Below are positions 1-7,964 of a stretch of 31,329 nt of DNA, piece by piece. The stretch's first letter is position 1. Each line of letters opens with the position of its first letter. The notes under the pieces were generated by a model, which did no database searches, was not told where the DNA came from, and was given only the letters and a program-made list of their open reading frames with translations. The position numbers and the translations under genes are program-made. This DNA is from HO2-45-11b sp964450915 (GTDB lineage Bacteria; Patescibacteriota; Andersenbacteria; UBA10190). The stretch covers positions 1 through 31,329 of the forward strand of contig CAYVFG010000010.1 in the NCBI GenBank assembly GCA_964450915.1. The letters run 5' to 3'.

Positions 1-2246
1 TTTACCGTGTACACCAAGACTTTCGCGTCGCCATTTTTCGTCGTGTAGATTTTTGGATCACTAAATAGTTCCGGATTTTTCTGAACTATTTGCCAGTCGT
101 CAGAATCTTCTCGTTTCAATAAAAAATGAATGTGGTTATTTTGGATAAATTTCAGCTCCTGCTGCGCAATGTCCGAAGCTTTATTCAGCTGAATATAAAA
201 CAGATGCTTGGGCGCCACATACATACTCACTGCCGACTCGCCCAAGCTTTCAACGGCAACCGATTGCTTGCTTGATCGCAAATCAAGGAGAGCTTTCAAC
301 AATACATCCGTTTCAAACGCTTTGTTGTTATATGCTTCCACGTTTTTTCCCAAATACTTTTGCTCGTCTTGATAGAAATAGATGCTCGCAGTCGCCAAGA
401 TTACCAATACGCCGAATTGAACTATTTTCTTTTTACTTACTATACATGCATGTATCCCATACGTAAGAAAGAGGTATAAAAACGGTATTGTTGGAAGAAA
501 ATATCTCGTCTTCGGTAAAATCCAAATAATTACTGCGACTTGCGATGCAATCGCAACAAAGATAGAAATACCTTCTATCGGTTTTTTTCGTACGAAAAAT
601 GCAATTCCGACGCCGGTGAGCACATACAACAGTGCAACTAACATGTACCTATTGACTTCGTTGTTCATTGCAAGAATAAACAAGAACAACACACCAGAAC
701 ACGTACCTATTGCCGCATATGCATACTGTGCTATACGCGGAAACAAATGCTTCACAGCCACAAGGATAGCACCAAGCAATATTCCAATTCCCAGCCATTG
801 CGCAATATTCATAGTAGTACCCTTTTCAACAAATACGTTTGTAAAAAACTCATAGGATCGCTGAATATTCAGCTGGAGCTGCTTGTCGTAGATCGAGTGG
901 ACTAAAAACAGCCCTCCATCACTTTGAATATCTTGCGCGGAGCGAATACCCAACTTTCCCGACCACAAGATGGATGTAAGTGGCAATGCCATAATGAGCC
1001 CAGCGACTACAATGGGCCAAACCGCTTTTTTCCATGGGAGACGATACCGCAACCATGCCATTGGCAACAATATTGCCCCAACTAACGCCCCTTCAAACCG
1101 CGTCAGCATCGTAAGGCCAGATGCTATAGCAAGCACCCATAACCATGCCTTACTGTTCTTGATGCTTAAAAAAGCATACACGCACAGTAGAATCAAAAAT
1201 GTAAACGTCGTCATTGCAAGCCCGCTCGGAGCTTCAAATATCAAGAAACTATTTCCCGCAGTTAATACTCCGGCCATAATACCAATCGGCCACGTACTAC
1301 CCATTCTTCGCGCAACAAGCGGGACCAACCCGGCAACAAGCCCTGCGGCAACAATCCCAACCCAGCGCGACCACATGAGAGGATCTGGCAGAAACAATCC
1401 CGGAATTACCAGAAATGAGAACAACGGACCTTTGCGAGGATCTGCAGAAAATGGATCTGCTCCAAGTATAAGAGCATATCCCTTCGACATATAATTAAAT
1501 GCATCGCCTCCGAATACGCCATTGAACAAGTGCACATAGGGCGCGCAAAGAAAGACTGCGTACGCAAATAGCGCAATACTTGGAATGTACCTGAAAAATT
1601 GCTCACGTTTTCCAAAAAGCCCATACAACAGTCCGTATAGCGCGGCAGCGCACGCTGCTCCCTTCACTAATAATAGCGCAACGCGATTTAAACTCGTTCC
1701 ATTCACTTGACCCCACACAAGCAGCGCCCTTGAAATAGGCAATGTCTCAGTAATATGGAATGCAATATCTCCATAGGAATCTTTTCTGTCGATAACCATA
1801 TTGCCTTCCGCATATAAATCAGAATCTGTCTGGTACCGCATAAGAATTGCCTGATCCACACTTGTTCCAGCAAGCGTTGAAAATACCAGAGTGTCCGTGC
1901 CCTTCTTCAAGGATTTTTTAAATGTAAATTCAACCCATTGATCTTGAGGAGTGAGTGCGATATTCTTGCTTCCCAGCTCTTCCTCTTGAGCATTTTTCAC
2001 CACAAGCATCGCACTATGCGGAGTATCTGCCCGAACCAATACGGCAAGCTTGCTGATGCTGTAATACTCATGCCGAAATACCTGTCCGACCGTATGATTA
2101 TCGTATATGCGCCGAATATATCTTGCGTCTTCCTTTGGATTATTTTGAACACGCGACACGCTTATCGGGAAAGACGCGACGATAAATAGCGCTATAAGAA
2201 TTCCGCAGATGCTGTATATATGAATGCGCTTACTGTAGGCGGCCAT
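1..2246 (-). CDS. GT-C-type membrane glycosyltransferase (GT39/ArnT/PMT-like), partial at 3' end
   Basis: An uninterrupted reading frame of 748 codons starts at the ATG at 2246 and leaves the left edge without a stop, so the C-terminus is missing. I read it by translating the minus strand directly. Residues about 8-28 form a first membrane segment; about 30-175 look like an extracytoplasmic beta-rich domain; then a series of hydrophobic segments follows. A GT-C-like loop holds an Asp near residue 248 (GGDAFNYMSKGY) and, a little later, RKGPLFSF, recalling the acidic first loop and the K/R-x-P region of lipid-linked sugar transferases. A soluble C-terminal part begins near residue 650. The family would transfer a sugar from a polyprenyl-phosphate carrier to protein, lipid or glycan on the outer face of the membrane; the exact substrate cannot be told. 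It overlaps the GT2 gene stop by 17 nt, so the two are probably co-translated. Confidence 0.75.
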   Translation of the reverse strand, partial: MAAYSKRIHIYSICGILIALFIVASFPISVSRVQNNPKEDARYIRRIYDNHTVGQVFRHEYYSISKLAVLVRADTPHSAMLVVKNAQEEELGSKNIALTPQDQWVEFTFKKSLKKGTDTLVFSTLAGTSVDQAILMRYQTDSDLYAEGNMVIDRKDSYGDIAFHITETLPISRALLVWGQVNGTSLNRVALLLVKGAACAAALYGLLYGLFGKREQFFRYIPSIALFAYAVFLCAPYVHLFNGVFGGDAFNYMSKGYALILGADPFSADPRKGPLFSFLVIPGLFLPDPLMWSRWVGIVAAGLVAGLVPLVARRMGSTWPIGIMAGVLTAGNSFLIFEAPSGLAMTTFTFLILLCVYAFLSIKNSKAWLWVLAIASGLTMLTRFEGALVGAILLPMAWLRYRLPWKKAVWPIVVAGLIMALPLTSILWSGKLGIRSAQDIQSDGGLFLVHSIYDKQLQLNIQRSYEFFTNVFVEKGTTMNIAQWLGIGILLGAILVAVKHLFPRIAQYAYAAIGTCSGVLFLFILAMNNEVNRYMLVALLYVLTGVGIAFFVRKKPIEGISIFVAIASQVAVIIWILPKTRYFLPTIPFLYLFLTYGIHACIVSKKKIVQFGVLVILATASIYFYQDEQKYLGKNVEAYNNKAFETDVLLKALLDLRSSKQSVAVESLGESAVSMYVAPKHLFYIQLNKASDIAQQELKFIQNNHIHFLLKREDSDDWQIVQKNPELFSDPKIYTTKNGDAKVLVYTV

Positions 2247-3180
2247 ATGCACGATATAAGAGAACGATACCAAATCGAGGCATCAGGAACAAAGGTACTG
2301 CAACCACTATTTCGGGATACGACCAATAGCGCTGCAGCATCGGCACAATGAACTGATGCACAGAATTCCCACTTCTAAATCTTTCCCCGAGCGCAACTCT
2401 CCAAGAAAACGAGAACATCGAACCGATAATCGTTCGATATGCATGCAAGGAAAACCTGTCTCTAAAATGATTCATCACTCCTAAGAAATCAATTCCAAAT
2501 GTTTGAAACTTATTCTTCCATGGGTCGCTCGCAAAATCCCAATGCGCAATGACGCATGGCGTTGCGATGCAATATATAGGCCCGCACGTCAGCATAATCA
2601 TTGCGACTATGGCAAAATTCACAAACGGAGAATGTTCGAATTGCTGAAGCTCTTCTTGATTAAGGGCGAGGAATTTTTCCTTCTGAAATATAAGCGAGGA
2701 TATGAACGTAAGAAGCGTGCCAAGCTCTTCTAATGCGGCATCGTTCGAGGGCAAATATCCATCGACTGCATCTTTTTTAAATTCGCTATCGGGATGAATT
2801 CCCGATTCCGCATTCACCCAAAGAATTGCAGGCCTTGCTTTAAGATGCTCGAATATTGTTTTTACGGCACCTTCGGCTAACTGGTCATCATCGCTTTGCC
2901 ACCATACGTATTCCCCCGTTGCCTTCCTGGAAACTGCAAGGAGATTTTGCGCATAGCCTTTCCTCGGCTGATTAATAAAATACACGATGCGAATATCGGA
3001 GAATTCCTGTAATACCTTCTTCGTATCCTCTGCGTTGCCATCATCGCCGATCACGACTTCTATTCGATTATCATATTGATCGCGAATGCTTTGCAAAAGC
3101 CTTCTGAGCTGGTGCGGCCTATTGTATGTAGGTATGCATATACTCAGCACTACCAATTGTTCTCCTGGAACATCCTTCAT
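2230..3180 (-). CDS. Glycosyltransferase family 2
   Basis: 316 residues with a GT-A fold signature. The N-terminal strand LSICIPTYNRP (about 12-22) is the usual nucleotide-sugar binding start, EVVIGDDGN (41-49) follows, and the metal-binding acidic cluster WWQSDDDQ lies at about 93-100. The C-terminal third is hydrophobic and may lie on the membrane. The enzyme should move a sugar from a nucleotide-sugar donor to a lipid or glycan acceptor at the cytoplasmic face; donor and acceptor are not evident. It lies 21 nt after the TPR membrane protein and overlaps the downstream GT-C gene, which suggests one surface-polysaccharide or protein-glycosylation operon. Confidence 0.88.
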   Translation of the reverse strand: MKDVPGEQLVVLSICIPTYNRPHQLRRLLQSIRDQYDNRIEVVIGDDGNAEDTKKVLQEFSDIRIVYFINQPRKGYAQNLLAVSRKATGEYVWWQSDDDQLAEGAVKTIFEHLKARPAILWVNAESGIHPDSEFKKDAVDGYLPSNDAALEELGTLLTFISSLIFQKEKFLALNQEELQQFEHSPFVNFAIVAMIMLTCGPIYCIATPCVIAHWDFASDPWKNKFQTFGIDFLGVMNHFRDRFSLHAYRTIIGSMFSFSWRVALGERFRSGNSVHQFIVPMLQRYWSYPEIVVAVPLFLMPRFGIVLLYRAYGRLQ

Positions 3181-3201
3181 AGTCCGCCGAGAAACTACTC
3201 C

Positions 3202-4290
3202 CTAACTCTTTTGTTTCAACGCTTCCAACTCTTCTAAGACTCCTCGCACCACAACCTTGTTATCCATTCTTCGTGCAATAAATAATAAGTCTTCTCGAAT
3301 ACTGATATTTTCTGGATCATTGTCTCGCGCTCTCTGCAATGCCTGCATCGCCATAGTAAATTTCCCCGCTTGCAGCGCGCAGTGCCCAAGCAATGCCTGC
3401 GCCTCCACTTCTTCATTGCTCATCTTGAGCACTTGCTGAAATATTTCAACGGCTTCATCCCAAGAACCCTTTCCCATAGCGGAACGCCCCAGCAGCATAT
3501 ACGCTTTCGTGTCTGCTGCATGCTTCATAATATACGGAATAAGCAAGTCTTCCGCAGAATCAAAATTATTCTCACCGATCATTCTCTCTGCCTTCTCGAG
3601 CACAGTCTCTTCTTTTGGACGCTGCATCATTTGCGACATAATTCCGCGCTTCTGATCGCTAGCGGGCTCTTGATGAACAAGGCGGATAATTGGCGACGGC
3701 ACGGCGCCAGTTGCAGCAGTATGCTTTCTTACCGGCATGCTTGAAACTACCTGATCGCGAACAGCCTGCATACCCTGCTTTACATGAGGAATTCTTGACG
3801 CGATATGTTCGCGAAGAAAAGAAACCCCTTGCTTCCCTTTTTCGGTAAACTGTTCAATTTTTTCATGAATACTTACTTCTGGTAATTGTATGCCTTTCAT
3901 TCCTGAAGCTATTTTCTCCTTAACCTCTGCAACTGTAGGCTTCTTCGGCGCTTCTACCTGCGCTTTCTTCGCAATTGCTTTTTGCTCCTTTTTTGCCAGC
4001 GAAGATGCTTTATACGACGCAATAAAGGATGTTGTAGCAGGGCCGATTTTTGCAATCCCAGATCCAAGCAGAGCGCCAACATGCAATAATCGATTTTTTG
4101 CAACATGAACATTGCCCTTGTTCGGACCAATTACAGTTTCCGCATGGACGGGCACATCGGACTCAACATGCGCCTGAATTTCTTCGGAAACCTCCCGCGC
4201 CCGCACTTTCATCATAGCTCGCGCAATCAGGACAATAATCCCTCCGAACGAGAACAGCAGTAATAATGGAGGTAAGATATCGTAAAGCAT
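3202..4290 (-). CDS. Membrane-anchored TPR-repeat protein
   Basis: 362 residues. Residues about 4-28 are one strong hydrophobic segment (ILPPLLLLFSFGGIIVLI) followed by basic residues, so the body is probably cytoplasmic. The middle (about 60-230) is rich in Lys, Ala, Glu and Val and looks helical or disordered. From about 240 to the end there are tandem 34-residue TPR-like units, for example AYMLLGRSAMGKGSWDEAVE and ALLGHCALQAGKFTMAMQAL. TPR domains bind partner proteins, so a scaffold role for the glycosyltransferases encoded just downstream is an inference. It starts after the tsf terminator, with a possible promoter overlapping that hairpin. Confidence 0.7.
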   Translation of the reverse strand: MLYDILPPLLLLFSFGGIIVLIARAMMKVRAREVSEEIQAHVESDVPVHAETVIGPNKGNVHVAKNRLLHVGALLGSGIAKIGPATTSFIASYKASSLAKKEQKAIAKKAQVEAPKKPTVAEVKEKIASGMKGIQLPEVSIHEKIEQFTEKGKQGVSFLREHIASRIPHVKQGMQAVRDQVVSSMPVRKHTAATGAVPSPIIRLVHQEPASDQKRGIMSQMMQRPKEETVLEKAERMIGENNFDSAEDLLIPYIMKHAADTKAYMLLGRSAMGKGSWDEAVEIFQQVLKMSNEEVEAQALLGHCALQAGKFTMAMQALQRARDNDPENISIREDLLFIARRMDNKVVVRGVLEELEALKQKS

Positions 4291-4313
4291 GGAAGTTACT
4301 GCTTATCCTACCA

Positions 4314-4340
4314 AGCAAAAAGCCCCTCGCCAAGGGGCCT
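4314..4340 (-). terminator. Intrinsic terminator after rpsB-tsf
   Basis: Read on the minus strand, AGGCCCC-TTGGCG-AGGGGCT forms a short GC-rich hairpin followed by TTTTT. It lies 25 bases after the tsf stop and before the TPR gene, as expected for an intrinsic terminator of the ribosomal unit. Confidence 0.85.
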
Positions 4341-4364
4341 TCATGCTATTTTTGTACGATTATA

Positions 4365-4952
4365 TTAGATGGAGATCTTTTTGAACTCCTGGATGGAGAT
4401 GTTTTCCCCCATTTCCGCAACAGCCCCTGCAAGAAGCTGCTCAATCGTCATTTTCGGATCCTTTACATATGCCTGCGTAAGAAGCGCTCGCTCTTCGCGG
4501 AATTTCTTCATTTTTCCTGCAAGAATCTTCTCGATCATTTCAGCCGGCTTCCCTTCTTTCTCCAACTGGGTCTGCGCAAAGGCCTTCTCCGCCTCAACAT
4601 CTGCATCGGAAACATCTTCCGGCTTTACAACAAGCGGATCAGATGCTGCAACATGCATTGCGATATTCTGTGCTAATTCTTGGAATTTTTCATTTCGAGC
4701 CACAAAGTCAGTCTCGCAGAGCAATGCCAAAAGTACTGCCATTTTCTTATTGCCGTGCACATACGTAGCTACTACCCCCTCATGAGTTTCTCGGGCAGAT
4801 TTCTTTGCAACCGTAGCCTTGCCCTTTTCGCGAAGCCACAAAATTGCCTTTTCCATGTCGCCGTTTGATGCTGTAAGAGCTTCTTTTGCGTCAACAACAC
4901 CTGCACCCGTTCGAGTACGTAAATCTTTTATTTGTTCCATTGTAATTGCCAT
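4365..4952 (-). CDS. tsf: Translation elongation factor Ts
   Basis: 195 residues; EF-Ts is the guanine-nucleotide exchange factor that regenerates EF-Tu-GTP. The N-terminal UBA-like module carries the family signature TGAGVVDAKEAL (15-26), and the core has ETDFVARNEKF (about 79-89). E. coli EF-Ts is about 283 residues; this is the short form of the kind found in Thermus, with one core subdomain rather than two. The start is supported by a Shine-Dalgarno-like AAAGGA nine bases upstream. It follows rpsB by 35 nt, the usual bacterial pairing, and is closed by the terminator at 4314-4340. Confidence 0.97.
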   Translation of the reverse strand: MAITMEQIKDLRTRTGAGVVDAKEALTASNGDMEKAILWLREKGKATVAKKSARETHEGVVATYVHGNKKMAVLLALLCETDFVARNEKFQELAQNIAMHVAASDPLVVKPEDVSDADVEAEKAFAQTQLEKEGKPAEMIEKILAGKMKKFREERALLTQAYVKDPKMTIEQLLAGAVAEMGENISIQEFKKISI

Positions 4953-4987
4953 ATTTTTTGTTCCTTTCTAAAACTAAACTACTTAAA

Positions 4988-5710
4988 TTATTTTGATGCT
5001 CGCGCAGATACAATCGCTTTAGAAATCACGCTTGTGATTAATTCTAATGATCGAATTGCGTCGTCGTTTGCCGGGATTGGTACCGTTACTGTTGCTGGGT
5101 CAGCGTTCGTGTCTGTAATACCGATAACAGGAATTCCTACTCGAAGCGCTTCTGCAACTGCAATGCGTTCATCGTGAGCCCCTGCTACGAAAATCGCAGC
5201 TGGGAGAGATCGTACGTTCTTCATGCCTTCAAGCACGCTTTCCAGTCGTTCAATCTCTTTTTGTCGAACTGCTCGTTCTTTCTTCGTAAGGCGGATAAGA
5301 GACTTATCTTCCCCTGTTCGCTTTAATTCCTGCAGCTTTTCGATACTCTTCAAAATTGTGGTGAAGTTCGTAAGCGTTCCTCCAAGCCATCTGCGCGTCA
5401 CATAGGGCATTCCAGCCTCTTCCGCATACTTCTTTACAATTGATCGAGCTTGGCGCTTTGTTCCTACAAAGAGGATCTCCGCATTCGGCTTTTTCATGAT
5501 TTCATTCACAAAAGCAACAGCTTTTTGCAATCCATCGCGGGTAAAGTTTAGGTCGATAATAGCCACCTTGTTGCGGTGCATATAGATAAACTTCTCCATT
5601 CGAGGGTTTCTCTTGCTCTTTTCGTGCCCAAAATGCACGCCGGCTTCCAACATTGCAACAACGTCAGGAACGAGTGATTGAACTGGTGAATCTTGTAATT
5701 TAGTAGACAT
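4988..5710 (-). CDS. rpsB: 30S ribosomal protein S2
   Basis: About 240 residues. Conserved S2 blocks include LEAGVHFGHEKSKRNPRM, FVGTKRQARSIV and RWLGGTLTNF, and the C-terminal GIPVIGITDTNADP. S2 joins the small subunit late, near S1 and the Shine-Dalgarno duplex. I chose the start at 5710 (MSTKLQ) and not the upstream in-frame ATG at 5746, because a TTGATT-17-TATCAT promoter lies between the two, its -10 element ending 7 nt before the 5710 ATG. The longer form would therefore not be on the transcript. First gene of rpsB-tsf. Confidence 0.96.
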   Translation of the reverse strand: MSTKLQDSPVQSLVPDVVAMLEAGVHFGHEKSKRNPRMEKFIYMHRNKVAIIDLNFTRDGLQKAVAFVNEIMKKPNAEILFVGTKRQARSIVKKYAEEAGMPYVTRRWLGGTLTNFTTILKSIEKLQELKRTGEDKSLIRLTKKERAVRQKEIERLESVLEGMKNVRSLPAAIFVAGAHDERIAVAEALRVGIPVIGITDTNADPATVTVPIPANDDAIRSLELITSVISKAIVSARASK

Positions 5711-5717
5711 AAAGTAC

Positions 5718-5746
5718 ATGATAGAAGAAATGCTTGCAAAAATCAA
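5718..5746 (-). promoter_or_regulatory. rpsB promoter, leaderless type
   Basis: On the minus strand a -35 TTGATT (5746-5741) and a -10 TATCAT (5723-5718) are separated by exactly 17 bases. The ATG of rpsB begins 7 bases after the -10 box, so transcription should start at or next to the start codon. The -35 lies one base away from the -35 of the divergent rpmE promoter. Confidence 0.75.
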
Positions 5747-5762
5747 GTGAAAACCCTATACT
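5734..5762 (+). promoter_or_regulatory. rpmE-prfA-prmC promoter
   Basis: TTGCAA (5734-5739), 17 bases, TATACT (5757-5762). The rpmE ATG at 5774 is 11 bases after the -10 box, leaving a leader of only about 4-5 bases. The element is interleaved with the divergent rpsB promoter, so the two polymerases would compete for the same 30 bases. Confidence 0.75.
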
Positions 5763-5773
5763 CATGAAATCCT

Positions 5774-6067
5774 ATGAAAACCGATATTCACCCAACCTAT
5801 TTTTCTGAAGTAACAGTCACATGTGCATGTGGCAATACTTTTGTAACTGGGTCAACTCAAGAGGCTATTTCCGTTGAAGTATGCTCGAACTGCCACCCAT
5901 TCTACACCGGCAAGCAAAAGCTCGTTGACGTAGCTGGTCGAGTAGACAAGTTCAAGAAACGCTTGGAAGAATCCAGTTCTCTTCAAGAACAGAAAAAGCA
6001 GGCAAAAGCAAAGAAATCTCCAAAGAAAGCTGACAAGAAAGACAAGGAAGTGAAGCTTTCTAAGTAG
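5774..6067 (+). CDS. rpmE: 50S ribosomal protein L31 (zinc-binding form) with basic tail
   Basis: 97 residues. The start MKTDIHPTYF and the paired cysteines CACG and CSNCHPFYTGK give the zinc-binding (C+) type of bL31. L31 sits at the central protuberance and bridges the two subunits. Typical bL31 is about 70 residues; here a Lys/Ser-rich tail of roughly 25-30 residues follows (KKQAKAKKSPKKADKKDK), as seen in some lineages. It leads an operon with prfA and prmC and is divergent from rpsB. The zinc cysteines suggest there is no zinc-free paralogue nearby. Confidence 0.95.
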   Translation: MKTDIHPTYFSEVTVTCACGNTFVTGSTQEAISVEVCSNCHPFYTGKQKLVDVAGRVDKFKKRLEESSSLQEQKKQAKAKKSPKKADKKDKEVKLSK

Positions 6068-6091
6068 ATCTTGGCCCGCATACGGGCGCCT

Positions 6092-7165
6092 ATGAACATC
6101 CCATCGGAAAAGGCATTGCAGGACGAAATCGACTCTCTTACCCAAAAGATGAGCGATCCTGCTGTCATGAAGCAGTCCAGCATCATAAAGGAGCTTTCCC
6201 ATAAATTGCGCCATACGCGAGAGGTTCTTGAGGCTGGGCAAGAATTGAAAAATGTTACGGACGAACTGCAGGCAAGCACTGAATTGGCGAATTCCCCTGA
6301 CGCAGATGAGGAAATGAAAGCACTCGCCCAAGACGACGTAAATACGCTCACTTCTAAAAAAGCTGAATTGGAGAAAAAATTAGAAGAGTTACTCATTCCT
6401 GAAGATCCAAGAAATAGTCGCGACGTCATCATGGAAATCAGGGCCGGTGCTGGTGGAGACGAGGCCGGGCTATTTGCCGGAGAGCTCCTTCGCGCATATA
6501 TTCGCTATGCAGAAATGAAGGGCTGGAAAGTATCCACAATCAGCAAGTCCGAAGGCGAACATGGCGGAATCAAAGAAGCCATTGTTGAAATCTCCGGAGA
6601 CGAAGTATACGGCCACTTAAAATTTGAGAGCGGAGTTCATCGAGTACAGCGAATCCCTACTACGGAAAAAATGGGCCGCGTGCATACGTCTACTATCACG
6701 GTTGCCATTCTTCCTCGCGCCGAGGAAGTGGATATGGAAATTAAGCCTGAAGATTTGCGCATCGACACGTATCGAGCATCCGGTGCCGGAGGCCAGCACG
6801 TCAATAAGACAAGCTCCGCTATTCGCATTACCCACATTCCAACCAATACGGTAGTGGCATGCCAAGATGAACGAAGTCAGCATAAAAATCGCGAAATGGC
6901 GATGAGTCTTCTGCGCGCTCGCCTTATGGCAAAACGAGAAGAGGAAATCCATGCCAAAGAAGCATCTGCCCGCAAGGCGCAGATCGGAACTGCGGACCGT
7001 TCCGAAAAAATACGTACCTATAACTTCCCCCAAGATCGAATTACGGATCACAGAATCAAACAATCCTGGAGCGGTATCGAACTTATTATGGAAGGGGCGC
7101 TGGACCCAATTTTCACCGATATCCGCAACGCCGATCGAGAATTACGATTAGCAGCAGTAGGATGA
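6092..7165 (+). CDS. prfA: Peptide chain release factor 1
   Basis: 357 residues from the ATG at 6092. RF1 recognises UAA and UAG and triggers peptidyl-tRNA hydrolysis. The catalytic GGQ lies at 233-235 in the block ASGAGGQHVNKT, and the codon-recognition tripeptide of RF1 type is PTT (189-191, in QRIPTTEK; RF2 would carry SPF). An in-frame TTG at 6071 would add seven residues (MARIRAP), but neither start has a clear Shine-Dalgarno site, and the ATG fits the family length better. Its TGA stop overlaps the prmC start as ATGA, so a UGA stop is in use and RF2 should exist elsewhere. Confidence 0.97.
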   Translation: MNIPSEKALQDEIDSLTQKMSDPAVMKQSSIIKELSHKLRHTREVLEAGQELKNVTDELQASTELANSPDADEEMKALAQDDVNTLTSKKAELEKKLEELLIPEDPRNSRDVIMEIRAGAGGDEAGLFAGELLRAYIRYAEMKGWKVSTISKSEGEHGGIKEAIVEISGDEVYGHLKFESGVHRVQRIPTTEKMGRVHTSTITVAILPRAEEVDMEIKPEDLRIDTYRASGAGGQHVNKTSSAIRITHIPTNTVVACQDERSQHKNREMAMSLLRARLMAKREEEIHAKEASARKAQIGTADRSEKIRTYNFPQDRITDHRIKQSWSGIELIMEGALDPIFTDIRNADRELRLAAVG

Positions 7166-7947
7166 CCATTCACGAAGCACAACAGAGTATCGCAGCATCC
7201 CTGCGAACTATTTCCGATGCGCCTAATCTCGATGCCGATCGCATTCTTTTGCATGCTCTAAATAAGCAAGATGCCAGCTACCTTATTGCCCACAGCAATG
7301 AGATTATTTCCGAACAAAATCTCCAAACTATTGTAGATATGGTCGAGAAACGAAAAACGGGCATGCCGTTGGCATATATTTTAGGCCATGCTGATTTTTA
7401 CGGACGGACGTTTATCGTTACCCCCGACGTCCTCGTCCCCCGCCCGGATACAGAGAATCTGATAGCCATTGCGCTGGAATTTATAAAAAATAATTTTGAT
7501 ACTACCCAAGAAATTTTTATTGCTGATATATGCACTGGGTCTGGAATTATCGCAATAACGCTAGCCCTCGAACTTCCAGATGCCCGACTCATCGCAACCG
7601 ACATCTCTCCCGCCGCACTAGAAATCGCACAACAAAATGCAGAAAAACACGGCGTGTTAAACAGAATAGAATTTTTGCAGGGCGATATGCTCTCCCCTAT
7701 TTTACATAAAAATATAGATTTGATCGTAAGCAATCCGCCATACTTGCCCGCCGAAGCCTTGGCGAAGGCTGGGCGTTCCGTTGATACCCATGGCCTTCTC
7801 TTTGAGCCTCGCATCGCCCTCGACGGTGGCGAAGACGGACTTCAATTCGTGAATCAAATCAAAGAATACTCTACAGCAAACAACATTCCGGCAATTATCG
7901 AAACAGTGGGTGGAGAAATTATTACAGCAAACAAAAAAGGAGAGTAA
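7162..7947 (+). CDS. prmC: Release factor glutamine methyltransferase PrmC, short C-terminus
   Basis: 261 residues. PrmC methylates the Gln of the GGQ motif in release factors using S-adenosylmethionine; its substrate gene prfA lies immediately upstream (ATGA overlap). The SAM motif DICTGSGI is at 122-129 and the catalytic NPPY at 191-194. The LVPRPDTE block (91-98) is also present. After IIETVGGEI the protein ends in NKKGE, without the usual last strand and final RD-like block, so it is shorter than E. coli PrmC (277). The last codons lie inside the terminator hairpin. The loop after NPPY (LPAEALAKAGRSVD) contains a palindromic segment discussed in the findings. Confidence 0.95.
   Translation: MTIHEAQQSIAASLRTISDAPNLDADRILLHALNKQDASYLIAHSNEIISEQNLQTIVDMVEKRKTGMPLAYILGHADFYGRTFIVTPDVLVPRPDTENLIAIALEFIKNNFDTTQEIFIADICTGSGIIAITLALELPDARLIATDISPAALEIAQQNAEKHGVLNRIEFLQGDMLSPILHKNIDLIVSNPPYLPAEALAKAGRSVDTHGLLFEPRIALDGGEDGLQFVNQIKEYSTANNIPAIIETVGGEIITANKKGE
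7755..7770. repeat. Short palindrome inside prmC, possible dispersed-repeat copy
   Basis: AGCCTT-GGCG-AAGGCT is a perfect 6-bp stem with a 4-base loop. It lies in the segment encoding PAEALAKAG, just after the catalytic NPPY motif. From memory, similar GC-rich AFAKASAG-coding palindromes recur in some CPR genomes; only one copy is seen here. Confidence 0.35.
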
Positions 7948-7964
7948 TTACTCTCCTTTTTTGT
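7931..7964. terminator. Perfect palindromic bidirectional terminator between prmC and rplY
   Basis: A perfect 17+17 base inverted repeat with GGAGAGTAA/TTACTCTCC at its core and A6/T6 flanks, giving a U-tract in both directions. The prmC TAA (7945-7947) lies inside it, and the rplY stop (7964-7966) begins at its last base, so a single hairpin serves both convergent genes. Confidence 0.93.

Noticed and set aside
970..1494. Open frame on the plus strand of 174 codons
   Set aside because: It is the antisense shadow of the large membrane glycosyltransferase frame on the minus strand, which is longer, hydrophobic in a regular pattern and has coherent motifs.
4359..4364. Perfect TATAAT (minus) just after the tsf stop
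   Set aside because: No -35 at a suitable distance is seen, and a transcript would begin just before the tsf terminator hairpin.
5764..5808. Leader peptide starting at the ATG before rpmE
   Set aside because: The predicted transcription start lies at or after this ATG, no ribosome site exists, and the frame stops after 14 codons inside rpmE.
7163..7165. Possible reassignment of UGA, as in Gracilibacteria
   Set aside because: prfA ends in TGA at the expected C-terminus and overlaps prmC as ATGA, dcd/dut and the two kinases do the same, and no conserved gene needs read-through.
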